Below are positions 37,879 through 46,390 of a stretch of DNA of 64,000 bases, piece after piece. Position 1 is the stretch's first letter. Every line of letters starts with the position of its first letter. The notes under the pieces were generated by a model. The model made no database searches and was not told the origin of the DNA. It saw nothing but the letters and a program-made list of their open reading frames with translations. Origin of the DNA: an uncultured Paracoccus sp. (GTDB lineage Bacteria; Pseudomonadota; Alphaproteobacteria; Rhodobacterales; Rhodobacteraceae); the NCBI RefSeq assembly GCF_947487305.1, contig NZ_CANKWH010000001.1, forward strand, positions 1 to 64,000. The letters are read 5' to 3'. Position numbers and translations under genes: made by a program.

Positions 37879-38622
37879 TCAGCCGTTGGTGCCATCGCTG
37901 TCCGAGCCGCCGGTGCCGTCCGAACCGCCGTCCGAGCCCGAATCCGAACCGGAATCGGCGCCCGAGTCAGCGCCCGAGTCGGTGCCAGAATCGGTGGCGT
38001 CATCGGTGCCCGAATCCGTGCCGGTGTCGGTGCTAGCATCGGTACCGGTGTCGGCATCGGGTGCATCGGTCGCGCCATCGTCAGTCGCACCATCGGTCGC
38101 ACCCTCATCGGTCGCGCCGTCGGTGGCGCCATCGGTGGCCTCGTCCGTCGCACCTTCCTCAGTCGCCTCTTCGGCGGGTTCGGTCGGGGCTTCCTCGGTC
38201 GCGGTGGGCTGCTCGGCATCGGGCGACGGGTCCAGCGTGCGCTCTTCCTCGGTCAGGACGCGCTCGCCATTCACCTCGATCAGGCGACCCTCGACCAGGT
38301 TGTAGACCAGCTTGATGTCATCGCCGTCGCGGGTGGCGGTGACGGTCATCAGCGAGCCGTCGCGCAGGATGTAGATGTCGCTGAAGCCCTGGGCGATCAG
38401 CGTCTCGGCGATGGCCTCGTCATTGGCGTCCTGGTTGAACACCGGATAGTCCGACTCGACCACGGTGGCGATCGGCGACACACCGTCGGATTCGACCGCG
38501 GCACCGGGGACGACCACGGTCTGACCATCGGGGGTCTCGACCTCGGTCGCGGTCTGCGCCAATGCGCTGGTGCTCATCGCGGCCGTCAGAATCATGGCCA
38601 ATTTCATGTGCTTCGTCAGCAT
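37879..38622 (-). CDS. Exported PepSY-like protein with Asp/Gly/Thr/Ala-rich tail
   Basis: A 247-residue protein: signal peptide (to ALAQ, residue 23), a PepSY-like unit at about 66-120 (IAETLIAQGFSDIYILRDG...VYNLVEGRLIEV), then residues ~130-247 of low complexity, first Glu/Ala/Thr, then TDGA and TDSG units, then Ser-Asp-Gly. GGAGG stands nine bases before ATG 38622; Met6 is an alternative. It follows trpB by 96 bp but has its own strong terminator. Another relative of the PepSY-like proteins in this cluster. Confidence 0.78.
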   Translation of the reverse strand: MLTKHMKLAMILTAAMSTSALAQTATEVETPDGQTVVVPGAAVESDGVSPIATVVESDYPVFNQDANDEAIAETLIAQGFSDIYILRDGSLMTVTATRDGDDIKLVYNLVEGRLIEVNGERVLTEEERTLDPSPDAEQPTATEEAPTEPAEEATEEGATDEATDGATDGATDEGATDGATDDGATDAPDADTGTDASTDTGTDSGTDDATDSGTDSGADSGADSGSDSGSDGGSDGTGGSDSDGTNG

Positions 38623-38718
38623 TCTTCATGCCTCCAGTAAGGTTGCTGGCAAGAGAACGCCCCGGATCAGCGGGGGTTCGGCCTCCTCACGGAAACGTCA
38701 GAATGGTTAACCGGCCGC

Positions 38719-39945
38719 TCAGGTCTTGATGTCGACGCCGAGGTGCTTGGCGACGGTGAAGATGTCCTTGTCGCCGCGCCCGCACATGTTCATCACGATC
38801 AGATGGTCCTTGGGCAGATCGGGGGCGATCTTCGCCACATGGGCCAGCGCATGGCTGGGCTCCAGCGCCGGGATGATGCCCTCGGTCGCGCAGCAAAGCT
38901 GGAAGGCCGCCAGCGCCTCGTCATCGGTGATCGAGACATAATCGGCGCGCATCTGGTCCTTCAGCCAGGCATGTTCCGGCCCGATGCCGGGATAGTCCAG
39001 ACCGGCGCTGATCGAATGGCCCTCGAGGATCTGGCCCTCGCTGTCCTGCAGCAGATAGGTGCGGTTGCCATGCAGCACGCCGGCGCGCCCGCCGGTCAGG
39101 CTGGCGCAATGCTGCATCCGGTCATCGACGCCCTTGCCGCCGGCCTCGACGCCGATGATCCGGACGGATTTGTCGTCGAGGAAGGGATAGAACAGCCCCA
39201 TCGCATTCGAGCCGCCGCCGATGGCCGCGACCAGCGTGTCGGGCAGACGACCCTCACGCGACAGGATCTGTTCCTTGGTCTCCTTGCCGATGATCGACTG
39301 GAAGTCGCGCACCATGGCCGGATAGGGATGCGGACCGGCGACGGTGCCGATGCAGTAGAAGGTGTCGCGCACATTGGTGACCCAATCGCGCAGCGCATCG
39401 TTCATCGCGTCCTTCAGCGTGCCACGGCCCGACGTGACCGGCACCACCTCGGCCCCCAGAAGCCGCATCCGGAACACGTTCGGCGCCTGCCGCTCGACAT
39501 CATGCGCGCCCATGTAGACGACGCATTTCAGCCCGAAGCGGGCGCAGACCGTGGCGGTTGCCACGCCATGCTGCCCTGCCCCGGTTTCGGCGATGATCCG
39601 GGTCTTGCCCATGCGCATCGCCAGCAGAATCTGGCCCAGCACGTTGTTGATCTTGTGCGCGCCGGTATGGTTCAGCTCGTCGCGCTTCATGTAGATCTTG
39701 GCGCCGCCCAGATGATCCGACAGGCGTTCGGCATGATAGAGCGGCGAGGGCCGGCCGACGTAATGGGTCCAGAGATCGTCCATCTGCGCCCAGAAGCTCG
39801 CATCGGTCTTGGCGCGCTCGTATTCGGCCTCGAGGTCAAGGATCAGCGGCATCAGCGTCTCGCTGACGAAGCGGCCGCCATAGATGCCAAAGCGCCCCTG
39901 CTCGTCCGGGCCGTTCTTGAAGCTGTTCACGAGATCATCGGCCAT
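38719..39945 (-). CDS. trpB: Tryptophan synthase beta chain
   Basis: A PLP enzyme of 408 residues that condenses indole with serine to tryptophan. The PLP Lys98 is in HTGAHKINN, with the phosphate-binding GGGSNAMG and the [10 protein letters not shown] loop. AAGG precedes ATG 39945. trpF is on the same strand with a GNAT gene between. Its partner trpA is 17 kb away at 57290, so the two subunits are not co-transcribed. Confidence 0.97.
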   Translation of the reverse strand: MADDLVNSFKNGPDEQGRFGIYGGRFVSETLMPLILDLEAEYERAKTDASFWAQMDDLWTHYVGRPSPLYHAERLSDHLGGAKIYMKRDELNHTGAHKINNVLGQILLAMRMGKTRIIAETGAGQHGVATATVCARFGLKCVVYMGAHDVERQAPNVFRMRLLGAEVVPVTSGRGTLKDAMNDALRDWVTNVRDTFYCIGTVAGPHPYPAMVRDFQSIIGKETKEQILSREGRLPDTLVAAIGGGSNAMGLFYPFLDDKSVRIIGVEAGGKGVDDRMQHCASLTGGRAGVLHGNRTYLLQDSEGQILEGHSISAGLDYPGIGPEHAWLKDQMRADYVSITDDEALAAFQLCCATEGIIPALEPSHALAHVAKIAPDLPKDHLIVMNMCGRGDKDIFTVAKHLGVDIKT

Positions 39946-39994
39946 GGCGCTGCCTTTTCGGTGCTGGACTTGGATATCTGGGCGAGAAAGAAAC

Positions 39995-40447
39995 CTAGAG
40001 GGACTTCTTATAGCCGATATGGGACGGGGTGAAGCCCATGCGGTCATAGAAGCGGTGTGCGTCGGTGCGCGCCTTGTTGGTGGTGAACTGGATCAGGCTG
40101 CAGCCGGCGGCGCGGGCGCGGTTCTCGGCATCCTGCATCATCGCCTCGCCGATCCCCTGCCCGCGATGGCTGGCGGCGACGCGCACGCCCTCCAGAAGGG
40201 CGCGACGGGCAGCGGTCAGCGACAGGCCGGTGATGAAGGTCAGCTGATAGCAGGCCATCACCTCGCCCGCGTCATCGCCGACGATGATCTGGTTGCCGCC
40301 CTCGGCCCGCATGGCGTCGAAGGCGGTCAGGTAGGGGCTCATATCGGCACTTTCGCGGGACTTGCCCAGCATGTCATCGGAAAGCATGGCAACGATGGCG
40401 GGCACGTCTTCGCGCCGGGCCTCGCGCCAGATCACCGGCCGGCTCAC
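39995..40447 (-). CDS. GNAT family N-acetyltransferase
   Basis: A 150-residue GNAT enzyme with the acetyl-CoA loop motif [15 protein letters not shown] and the C-terminal [18 protein letters not shown]. The acceptor is unknown. Its ATG overlaps the trpF stop (ATGA), so it is in the trpF-trpB transcript, but a link to tryptophan metabolism is not implied by sequence. Confidence 0.9.
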   Translation of the reverse strand: MSRPVIWREARREDVPAIVAMLSDDMLGKSRESADMSPYLTAFDAMRAEGGNQIIVGDDAGEVMACYQLTFITGLSLTAARRALLEGVRVAASHRGQGIGEAMMQDAENRARAAGCSLIQFTTNKARTDAHRFYDRMGFTPSHIGYKKSL

Positions 40448-41076
40448 GAGGCGGCCGCGATGAAATCGCGGATCAGGTCGCTGTCCTTCTGCCCCGGCGC
40501 GGTTTCGACGCCCGAGGAGACATCGACCCCGGCTGCGCCGGTGAGGCGGATCGCCTCGGCCACATTCTCAGGCGTCAGCCCGCCCGCCAGCAGCCAGGGC
40601 TTCAGCCATTTGCGCCCGGTCAGAAGCCGCCAGTCAAAGGCCAGACCATTGCCGCCGGGCAGCACCGCGTCCTTGGGCGCCTTGGCATCGACCAGAAGCA
40701 TGTCGGCAACGAGGCCGTAATCCCAGAGCGCTTCCAAGTCCTCGGGCCCGGCCACGCCGAGGGCCTTCATCACCGGCAGCCCGGTCAACGCCTTGATCTC
40801 GGCCACCCGGGCGGGGCTTTCCTTGCCGTGCAGCTGGATCATGTAGAGCGGCGCGACCGCCAGCGTCCCGGTCAGCAGCGCATCATCGGGATCGACGAAC
40901 AGCCCGACGCGGGCGATGCCGGCGGGGATGTCCTGCATCAGCCGGGCGGCCTCGTCAGGACTGACGGCGCGCGGGGATTTCGGGAAGAAGACAAAACCCA
41001 GATAGCGCGCCCCCGCCTCGACCGCCGCCGCGACATGTTCGGGCTGGCTGAGGCCGCAGATCTTGACCTGGGCCAT
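40444..41076 (-). CDS. trpF: Phosphoribosylanthranilate isomerase
   Basis: A 210-residue TIM barrel that isomerises PRA to CdRP in tryptophan synthesis. Catalytic Cys7 (VKICGL) and the C-terminal Asp of GVDVSSGVE are present, with the phosphate-binding AGGLTPENV. lapA ends at the base next to its start. The gene is coupled to the GNAT gene by ATGA. Confidence 0.96.
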   Translation of the reverse strand: MAQVKICGLSQPEHVAAAVEAGARYLGFVFFPKSPRAVSPDEAARLMQDIPAGIARVGLFVDPDDALLTGTLAVAPLYMIQLHGKESPARVAEIKALTGLPVMKALGVAGPEDLEALWDYGLVADMLLVDAKAPKDAVLPGGNGLAFDWRLLTGRKWLKPWLLAGGLTPENVAEAIRLTGAAGVDVSSGVETAPGQKDSDLIRDFIAAAS

Positions 41077-41514
41077 TCAACGTCCGCCGGGGCTCGGCAG
41101 CGTGGTTCCCGGCGCAGGCGAGGGCGAGGCGATGGGGCGCGGCGGGTTGCCGGTGCTCGTCGCGGCGCGCGGGCCGTCGACGATGGCCAGAACCTCGTCG
41201 CGCGGGCCGGCATGGCGATCACGCAGATTGCCGACCTCGCGTTCCAGCTGGGCGACCTGGCTGGCGCGCTGGCGCGATTCGCGGCGGATATGCGCCTCGC
41301 GCAGCCATTCCCAGATCAGCCCGATCACCACGCCGAAGAGGATCGCCAGAAAGATCACCAGGAACAGCGGCAGGCTGATCGACCATGTGCCGCCCAGGTA
41401 TTGGCCGAAATTCGCCGGGAAGGCGGTCAGCGTCACCATCTCGCGGTTGGCGAGCGCGATGGCGATCAGAACGATGGCCAGCACGGCGACGAAAAGCAGG
41501 CGGATAAAGCGCAT
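41077..41514 (-). CDS. lapA: LapA domain membrane protein
   Basis: A 145-residue inner-membrane protein of the LapA (DUF1049) family, linked to lipopolysaccharide assembly control. Two membrane helices (about 5-23 and 45-68) are followed by a coiled-coil (REAHIRRESRQRASQVAQLEREV) and a Pro/Ser-rich tail. It lies between ihfB and trpF, the usual Rhodobacteraceae order. Confidence 0.85.
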   Translation of the reverse strand: MRFIRLLFVAVLAIVLIAIALANREMVTLTAFPANFGQYLGGTWSISLPLFLVIFLAILFGVVIGLIWEWLREAHIRRESRQRASQVAQLEREVGNLRDRHAGPRDEVLAIVDGPRAATSTGNPPRPIASPSPAPGTTLPSPGGR

Positions 41515-41571
41515 CTGGTATCCCTTCTTCCGGCCCGGAAGGTCCGGGCGCGCGCGGCCTTTCTACGGCGA

Positions 41572-41856
41572 TCAGGCCTCGCCGTTCAACCGGTCACGCA
41601 ACAGCTTGCCGGTCTTGAAGAAGGGGACATGCTTTTCCTCGACATCGACCGCATCACCGGTGCGCGGGTTGCGGCCGGTGCGGGCGTCACGCTGCTTGAC
41701 CGAAAACGCACCAAAACCGCGCAGCTCGACCCGGTCGCCGCGCGCCATGGCATCGACGATCTCTTCGAACACCGTGTTGACGATCCTCTCGACATCACGG
41801 CGGAACAGGTGGGGGTTCTCTTCGGCGATCTTCTGGATCAGTTCTGACCGGATCAT
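41572..41856 (-). CDS. ihfB: Integration host factor subunit beta
   Basis: A 94-residue DNA-bending protein of the HU/IHF family with [17 protein letters not shown], the [13 protein letters not shown] saddle and the DNA-intercalating arm [10 protein letters not shown]. The ATG at 41856 gives the exact family length. In many proteobacteria ihfB directly follows rpsA; here about 1.9 kb with three plus-strand genes separates them, and ihfB has its own promoter. Confidence 0.96.
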   Translation of the reverse strand: MIRSELIQKIAEENPHLFRRDVERIVNTVFEEIVDAMARGDRVELRGFGAFSVKQRDARTGRNPRTGDAVDVEEKHVPFFKTGKLLRDRLNGEA

Positions 41857-41923
41857 GTTTTCTACCTGCAAATAGCCTGGACCACGAGGACGGACGGTCG
41901 GTGCTTGGCCCACCGTTCGCACG

Positions 41924-41952
41924 AGTATAGCGCCCAACGCAAGACAAGTCAT
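41924..41952 (-). promoter_or_regulatory. ihfB promoter
   Basis: On the minus strand, ATGACT and TATACT are separated by 17 bp, close to sigma-70 consensus, about 70 bp before the ihfB ATG. The rest of the 311-bp gap between ihfB and the TetR gene holds no gene that I can support. Confidence 0.65.
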
Positions 41953-42109
41953 TTGGTTGCATCGGTTTGATATGCCCGTCTTTTCCGACCGGGGCCGAAA
42001 GTCGCTTGCAAGCCCGTCAAAGGCCAGGGTCCGGGCGCGCGGCCAGTCGGGCACGATTGCGCGGCAGGCGGGCCAGAGGTTGCTGCGACGTGCCGCTCCG
42101 GCATGGGCA

Positions 42110-42166
42110 TTGACGAATTAGGTCATCCGTCCTAGAAATCGATGTGAACTAGGACAGATGACCTAA
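42110..42166 (+). promoter_or_regulatory. Promoter with two tandem TetR operators
   Basis: TTGACG (42110-42115) and TAGAAA (42133-42138), 17 bp apart, form a promoter. Two 16-bp dyads of type TAGG[T/A]C-N4-G[T/A]CCTA lie at 42119-42134 and 42150-42165. Their centres are 31 bp apart, about three turns, and they are mirror images, so together they form a larger inverted repeat. The first covers the spacer and -10, the second ends two bases before the ATG. Confidence 0.7.
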
Positions 42167-42167
42167 C

Positions 42168-42749
42168 ATGCCAACGCCCACCACGCGCGAGTTGATTGTC
42201 GAACAGGCGGATTTGCTCTTCTACGAGGGCGGATACGAGGCGACATCCTTTGCCGAGATCGCCGCAGCGCTCGGCATCTCGCGCGGAAATTTCTATCACC
42301 ATTTCAAGACCAAAGACGATATTCTTGAGGCTGTGATCACCCGCCGCATCGAGAAGACGCGCGCCATGCTCGACGGCTGGCAGGCCGAGGGCGTCGACCC
42401 GCGCGCCCGCATCCTGTCCTTCATCCGCCTTCTGATCGCCAATCGCGCCAAGATAATGGCCTTCGGCTGCCCGGTCGGCACGCTGTCCCTGGAACTCGCC
42501 AAGCTTGATCACGTCGCGCAGGATCGCGCGGCCGAGGTCTTCGGCCTCTTCCGCGACTGGCTCGTCCGCCAGTTCCGGGCGCTTGGCGCGGGCGAGCGCA
42601 GCGAGGCCTTGGCGCTGCATCTGTTGGTCTGGTCCCAGGGCGTGGCAGTGATGGCCTCGTCCCTGCGTGATGAAACCATCATTCCCCGCGAGGTGGAGGG
42701 CATCGATCACTGGCTCGCCACGCTGCCCGACCTCGCCCCCGCCCGCTGA
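42168..42749 (+). CDS. TetR/AcrR family transcriptional regulator
   Basis: A 193-residue repressor with an N-terminal TetR helix-turn-helix (FAEIAAALGISRGNFYHHFKTKDDI, ~27-55) and a C-terminal TetR_C-type domain containing FGCPVGTLSLELAKLD. No ribosome site is seen; the ATG abuts the second operator, leaving a short leader of about 20 bases. It should repress itself and the YciI-like and tag genes downstream (16-bp gap, then ATGA overlap). Confidence 0.88.
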   Translation: MPTPTTRELIVEQADLLFYEGGYEATSFAEIAAALGISRGNFYHHFKTKDDILEAVITRRIEKTRAMLDGWQAEGVDPRARILSFIRLLIANRAKIMAFGCPVGTLSLELAKLDHVAQDRAAEVFGLFRDWLVRQFRALGAGERSEALALHLLVWSQGVAVMASSLRDETIIPREVEGIDHWLATLPDLAPAR

Positions 42750-42764
42750 CCGAGAGGAGCGCCG

Positions 42765-43058
42765 ATGTTTGTCACCCTGTTGAAATTCGCCGGTAATGGT
42801 GCCGTGGCGCCTGAATTCATGGCGGCACATAATGACTGGATCGCCCAGGGCTTTGCCGATGGCGCCTTCCTCTGCGTCGGCGCGCTCGCGCCCAATGCCG
42901 GAGGCGCGATCCTTGCCGCTGGCGAAAGCCGGGCCGATCACGACGCCCGGATCGCCGCTGACCCCTTCGTCACGCAGGGGATCGTGAGCGCCGAAACCCA
43001 TGAGATCGATCCGAAGCGCACGGTGCCCGCGCTGGATTTCCTGAAGCTGCCGGCATGA
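42765..43058 (+). CDS. YciI-like protein
   Basis: A 97-residue ferredoxin-like-fold protein of the YciI family (FVTLLKF opening, HNDWIAQGFADGAFLCVGAL, ADPFVTQGIVSAETHEI). YciI proteins carry a His/Asp pair of uncertain catalytic role; His22 and Asp66 are candidates here. GAGAGGAG precedes the ATG. It is coupled to tag by ATGA. Confidence 0.85.
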   Translation: MFVTLLKFAGNGAVAPEFMAAHNDWIAQGFADGAFLCVGALAPNAGGAILAAGESRADHDARIAADPFVTQGIVSAETHEIDPKRTVPALDFLKLPA

Positions 43059-43660
43059 GTGGCACCATCCCCGGCCCGGACGGCCGCCCGCGCTGCCGCT
43101 GGTGCGCCGCAGCCCCCGAGTTCTTCGCCTATCACGACCGCGAATGGGGCTTTCCCGTCTTGGACGACATCAGGCTGTTCGAGAAACTGTGCCTCGAAAG
43201 CTTCCAGTCGGGCCTCAGCTGGCGCACGATCCTCGCCAAGCGCGAGAACTTCCGCGCTGCCTTTGCCGGCTTCGACTTCCGCAAGGTGGCGCTGTTCGAC
43301 GAAACCGACGTGGCGCAGCTGATGGCGGATGCCGGCATCGTCCGGCATCGCGGCAAGATCGAGGCCGTGGTCAACAATGCCCGGCGCGCCTGTGACATGG
43401 TTGAGACCGAGGGCTCGTTGGCCGCGTTTCTCTGGCGGTTCGAACCAGAGGAGAACGAGGCGTCACCCCAAAGCCGCTCCACCTCGCCAGCCTCCGAAAA
43501 GCTGTCGAAGGAGCTGCGCAAGCGGGGATGGAAGTTCGTCGGCCCCACCACGGTCTACGCCTTCATGCAGGCGATGGGGCTGATCAACGATCACGCCACG
43601 GACTGCGCGATCCGGCCCGAGGTCGATGAGGCGCGCAAGGCCATGCACCGCCCGGCCTGA
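43055..43660 (+). CDS. tag: DNA-3-methyladenine glycosylase I
   Basis: A 201-residue Tag glycosylase that excises 3-methyladenine. The zinc ligands known from E. coli Tag have counterparts: Cys14 (PRCRWC), His27 (YHDREWG), His180 and Cys184 (NDHATDC). FQSGLSWRTILAKRENF is the family signature. A Glu/Ser-rich insert at ~133-148 is slightly longer than usual. It is in the TetR-YciI-tag cassette, so it may be inducible rather than constitutive as in E. coli. Confidence 0.95.
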   Translation: MSGTIPGPDGRPRCRWCAAAPEFFAYHDREWGFPVLDDIRLFEKLCLESFQSGLSWRTILAKRENFRAAFAGFDFRKVALFDETDVAQLMADAGIVRHRGKIEAVVNNARRACDMVETEGSLAAFLWRFEPEENEASPQSRSTSPASEKLSKELRKRGWKFVGPTTVYAFMQAMGLINDHATDCAIRPEVDEARKAMHRPA

Positions 43661-43684
43661 GCAAACTCAACCGCCCCGCCAACG

Positions 43685-43719
43685 AAAAGCCCCGCCCCTG
43701 CGATCTGCAGGGACGGGGC
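43685..43719 (-). terminator. Rho-independent terminator of rpsA
   Basis: A 13-bp stem with one mismatch (43689-43701 with 43707-43719, loop GATCT) is followed on the minus strand by four T residues. It lies between the convergent tag and rpsA genes. Confidence 0.8.
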
Positions 43720-43746
43720 CAGGTCTCGTGGCGTACCGCCGTCCGC

Positions 43747-45426
43747 TTAGTTGTTGCGGTTCAGCGCGGCGCCGAGGATGTCACCCAGCGAGGCACCCGA
43801 ATCCGAGCTGCCGTACTGGTCGATCGCCTCTTTCTCTTCGGCGATCTCGCGGGCCTTGATCGACAGACCCAGACGGCGGGTCTTGGTGTCGATATTGGTC
43901 ACACGGGCATCAACCTTGTCACCGACCTGGAAGCGCTCGGGGCGCTGGTCCTGACGGTCGCGGGCCAGATCGCTGCGGCGGATGAACGACTTCACGCCGT
44001 TATACTCCACTTCGATCCCGCCTTCCTCGATCGAGGTCACTTCTGCGGTGACGATCGTGCCGCGCTTCACGCCATCCACGGCCTCGGCCATGTTGTCGTT
44101 TTCAAGCGCCTTGATCGACAGCGAGATGCGTTCCTTGTCGATATCCACGTCCTGGACAACGGCTTTCACCACGTCGCCCTTGCGGAAGTCCTGGATCGCG
44201 TCTTCGCCACGGGCATCCCAGCTGATGTCCGACAGGTGAACCATGCCGTCGATGTCGCCCTCGAGCCCGATGAACAGGCCGAATTCGGTGATCGACTTCA
44301 CTTCGCCTTCGATCTGGGTGCCGGCCGGGTGGGTCTCGGCGAAGACTTCCCACGGGTTGCGCTGCGTCTGCTTCAGACCCAGCGACACGCGGCGCTTGGC
44401 TTCGTCGATTTCCAGAACCATCACGTCAACCTCTTGCGAGGTCGAGACGATCTTGCCCGGATGGACGTTCTTCTTGGTCCAGCTCATTTCCGAAACGTGG
44501 ACCAGGCCCTCGACACCGGCGGCCAGTTCAACGAACGCGCCGTAATCGGTGATGTTGGTCACGCGACCCGAATGCACCGAACCGATCGGGAATTTCTCGA
44601 TCACGGTATCCCACGGATCGGCCTGCAGCTGCTTCATGCCCAGGCTGATGCGGTGGCTGTCCTTGTTGATCTTGACGACCTGGACCTTGACGGTCTCGCC
44701 GATCGACAGGATCTCGGACGGGTGGTTGACGCGGCGCCAGGCCATGTCGGTGACGTGCAAGAGGCCGTCAACACCGCCCAGATCGACGAAAGCGCCGTAT
44801 TCGGTGATGTTCTTGACCACGCCGTCGACCGTCTGACCTTCGGTCAGGTTCGCGATGACTTCGGCGCGCTGTTCGGCGCGGCTCTCTTCCAGGATGGCGC
44901 GGCGCGACACGACGATATTGCCGCGGCGACGGTCCATTTTCAGGATCTGGAACGGCTGCTTCAGACCCATCAGCGGGCCGGCATCGCGCACCGGGCGGAC
45001 ATCGACCTGCGAACCGGGCAGGAAGGCCACGGCACCGCCCAGATCGACGGTGAAGCCGCCCTTGACGCGACCGAAGATGGCGCCTTCGACGCGCTCTTCA
45101 TCGGCATAGGCTTTTTCCAGACGATCCCAGGCTTCCTCGCGGCGGGCTTTCTCGCGCGAGATCGAGGCTTCGCCGCGGGCATTTTCCACGCGGTCCAGAT
45201 AGACCTCGACTTCGTCGCCAACCTTGATGCTGGCTTCTTCGCCGGGATTTGCGAATTCTTTCAGATCGACGCGGCCTTCCATCTTGTAGCCGACATCGAT
45301 GATGGCCTGGCCCGCCTCGATGGCGATGACCTTGCCCTTGACAACGCTGCCCTCGTCGGGCGTGTCCATGTCGAGGCTTTCATTCAGCATCGCCTCGAAG
45401 TCTTCCATGGTCGCTTTTTCAGCCAT
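43747..45426 (-). CDS. rpsA: 30S ribosomal protein S1
   Basis: A 559-residue protein of six S1 (OB-fold) domains that brings mRNA to the small subunit. Later domains show the usual GAFVDLGGVDGLLHVTDM and GAFVELAAGVEGLVHVSEM repeats. cmk, its frequent upstream neighbour, and ihfB, its frequent downstream neighbour, are both absent from its flanks. The promoter is at 45580-45608 and a terminator follows the stop. Confidence 0.98.
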   Translation of the reverse strand: MAEKATMEDFEAMLNESLDMDTPDEGSVVKGKVIAIEAGQAIIDVGYKMEGRVDLKEFANPGEEASIKVGDEVEVYLDRVENARGEASISREKARREEAWDRLEKAYADEERVEGAIFGRVKGGFTVDLGGAVAFLPGSQVDVRPVRDAGPLMGLKQPFQILKMDRRRGNIVVSRRAILEESRAEQRAEVIANLTEGQTVDGVVKNITEYGAFVDLGGVDGLLHVTDMAWRRVNHPSEILSIGETVKVQVVKINKDSHRISLGMKQLQADPWDTVIEKFPIGSVHSGRVTNITDYGAFVELAAGVEGLVHVSEMSWTKKNVHPGKIVSTSQEVDVMVLEIDEAKRRVSLGLKQTQRNPWEVFAETHPAGTQIEGEVKSITEFGLFIGLEGDIDGMVHLSDISWDARGEDAIQDFRKGDVVKAVVQDVDIDKERISLSIKALENDNMAEAVDGVKRGTIVTAEVTSIEEGGIEVEYNGVKSFIRRSDLARDRQDQRPERFQVGDKVDARVTNIDTKTRRLGLSIKAREIAEEKEAIDQYGSSDSGASLGDILGAALNRNN

Positions 45427-45579
45427 GTGTATCCGTTTCCTTTACAATGTTGTGTCTGGCCATGCGGTTGGCTCCGCCGGTCTTTGGCGTCTCCCGGGAA
45501 TGACAAAGGGTCGCGGCAATCTGCCCGACCCAAGTTTCAGCGGTCTGTTCTGACCATGTCGCCCGTTTGACTTGGGCGC

Positions 45580-45608
45580 GATATAGGCTTGTTTTGCAGG
45601 CATGGCAA
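45580..45608 (-). promoter_or_regulatory. rpsA promoter
   Basis: TTGCCA and TATATC are 17 bp apart on the minus strand, giving a leader of about 145 bases before the rpsA ATG, long enough for autogenous translational control as known for S1. Confidence 0.6.
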
Positions 45609-45650
45609 GGGTCCGTGATTGACCCCGCCACGCGCTCGCCCCTATTCTGC

Positions 45651-45664
45651 GAACGTATTCGTTC
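45651..45664. promoter_or_regulatory. Palindrome upstream of the putative effector gene
   Basis: GAACG-TATT-CGTTC is a perfect 5-bp-arm palindrome 22 bp before the ATG at 45687. It looks like an operator. It resembles but does not match LexA boxes: the GAAC and GTTC words are six rather than seven bases apart. Confidence 0.4.
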
Positions 45665-45686
45665 CTTGTGACATGGTTGACCCGAC

Positions 45687-46376
45687 ATGACGACCGAAGC
45701 CGATTTCGACCGCGAGATTTCCACGCTGAGAGGAACCGTGGCGGCGGCGGGTGCCGGTTTGGGTTGGGATGCGTCGCTGCGAGAGCGATACGCCCGGATG
45801 ATCGCCGAGATGTCACGCGAAATGAAGGCGGAAGTCCGGGCAGGCCGCTTGACCTGGGACCAAGCCGCGCGCCTGGCAAGCGAACAGCGCAACGTGATCC
45901 TTGATCTCATCCGGGGACGCAGTACGCCCGTTGGCCGAGCCTTCGCCGAATCCCTGAAAGCCAAGGGCAAATCGCTGGCGACCCTGCTGCAGGAAAAAAC
46001 CATGCAGCTCTATGGCAACAAAGCAAATTTTGACCAACTGCCTTCAGGACAACGTGATGCCGTCCTGCGCGCCGTAGTCGAAAGCTCTGGAAAGTCGCGC
46101 GCGAGCGTCAATGCGCTGATGCGCCGCCTGTCGCGCGCCGGACGCGGCCTGCTGATCCTGTCGCTTGGCGTGGCGGTTTATAACGTCGCCTCGGCCGAGG
46201 ACAAGGGTGCGGCCGCGATAGAGGAAGGCGCGGTGCTGGGTGGCGGTGTTCTGGGCGGCCTTGCGGGCGGGGCCGCTGCCGGATTATTTTGTGGTCCCGG
46301 CGCGCCAATATGTTCCAGCGTCGGCGCCTTCGCCGGCGCGGTTGCAGGCGCCTTCGGCGTCAGTCTGTTCTTCTAG
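45687..46376 (+). CDS. Possible effector-like protein with glycine-zipper C-terminus
   Basis: A 229-residue protein I cannot assign. Residues 1-150 are helical and charged. Residues ~150-165 form a first hydrophobic segment (GLLILSLGVAVYNVA). Residues ~182-229 are a glycine/alanine-rich hydrophobic hairpin (GGGVLGGLAGGAAAGLF-CGP...C-SSVGAFAGAVAGAF) with two Cys. Such glycine-zipper ends occur in pore-forming bacterial toxins and in some membrane proteins. There is no signal peptide. A small gene follows after 14 bp and could be its partner. Toxin function is speculative. Confidence 0.55.
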   Translation: MTTEADFDREISTLRGTVAAAGAGLGWDASLRERYARMIAEMSREMKAEVRAGRLTWDQAARLASEQRNVILDLIRGRSTPVGRAFAESLKAKGKSLATLLQEKTMQLYGNKANFDQLPSGQRDAVLRAVVESSGKSRASVNALMRRLSRAGRGLLILSLGVAVYNVASAEDKGAAAIEEGAVLGGGVLGGLAGGAAAGLFCGPGAPICSSVGAFAGAVAGAFGVSLFF

Positions 46377-46390
46377 CGCGTGGCAATCTC

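Noticed and set aside
45651..45664. LexA/SOS box before the putative effector gene
   Set aside because: The GAAC and GTTC words are six bases apart, not the seven of known alphaproteobacterial boxes, and orientation differs; kept only as an unassigned palindrome.
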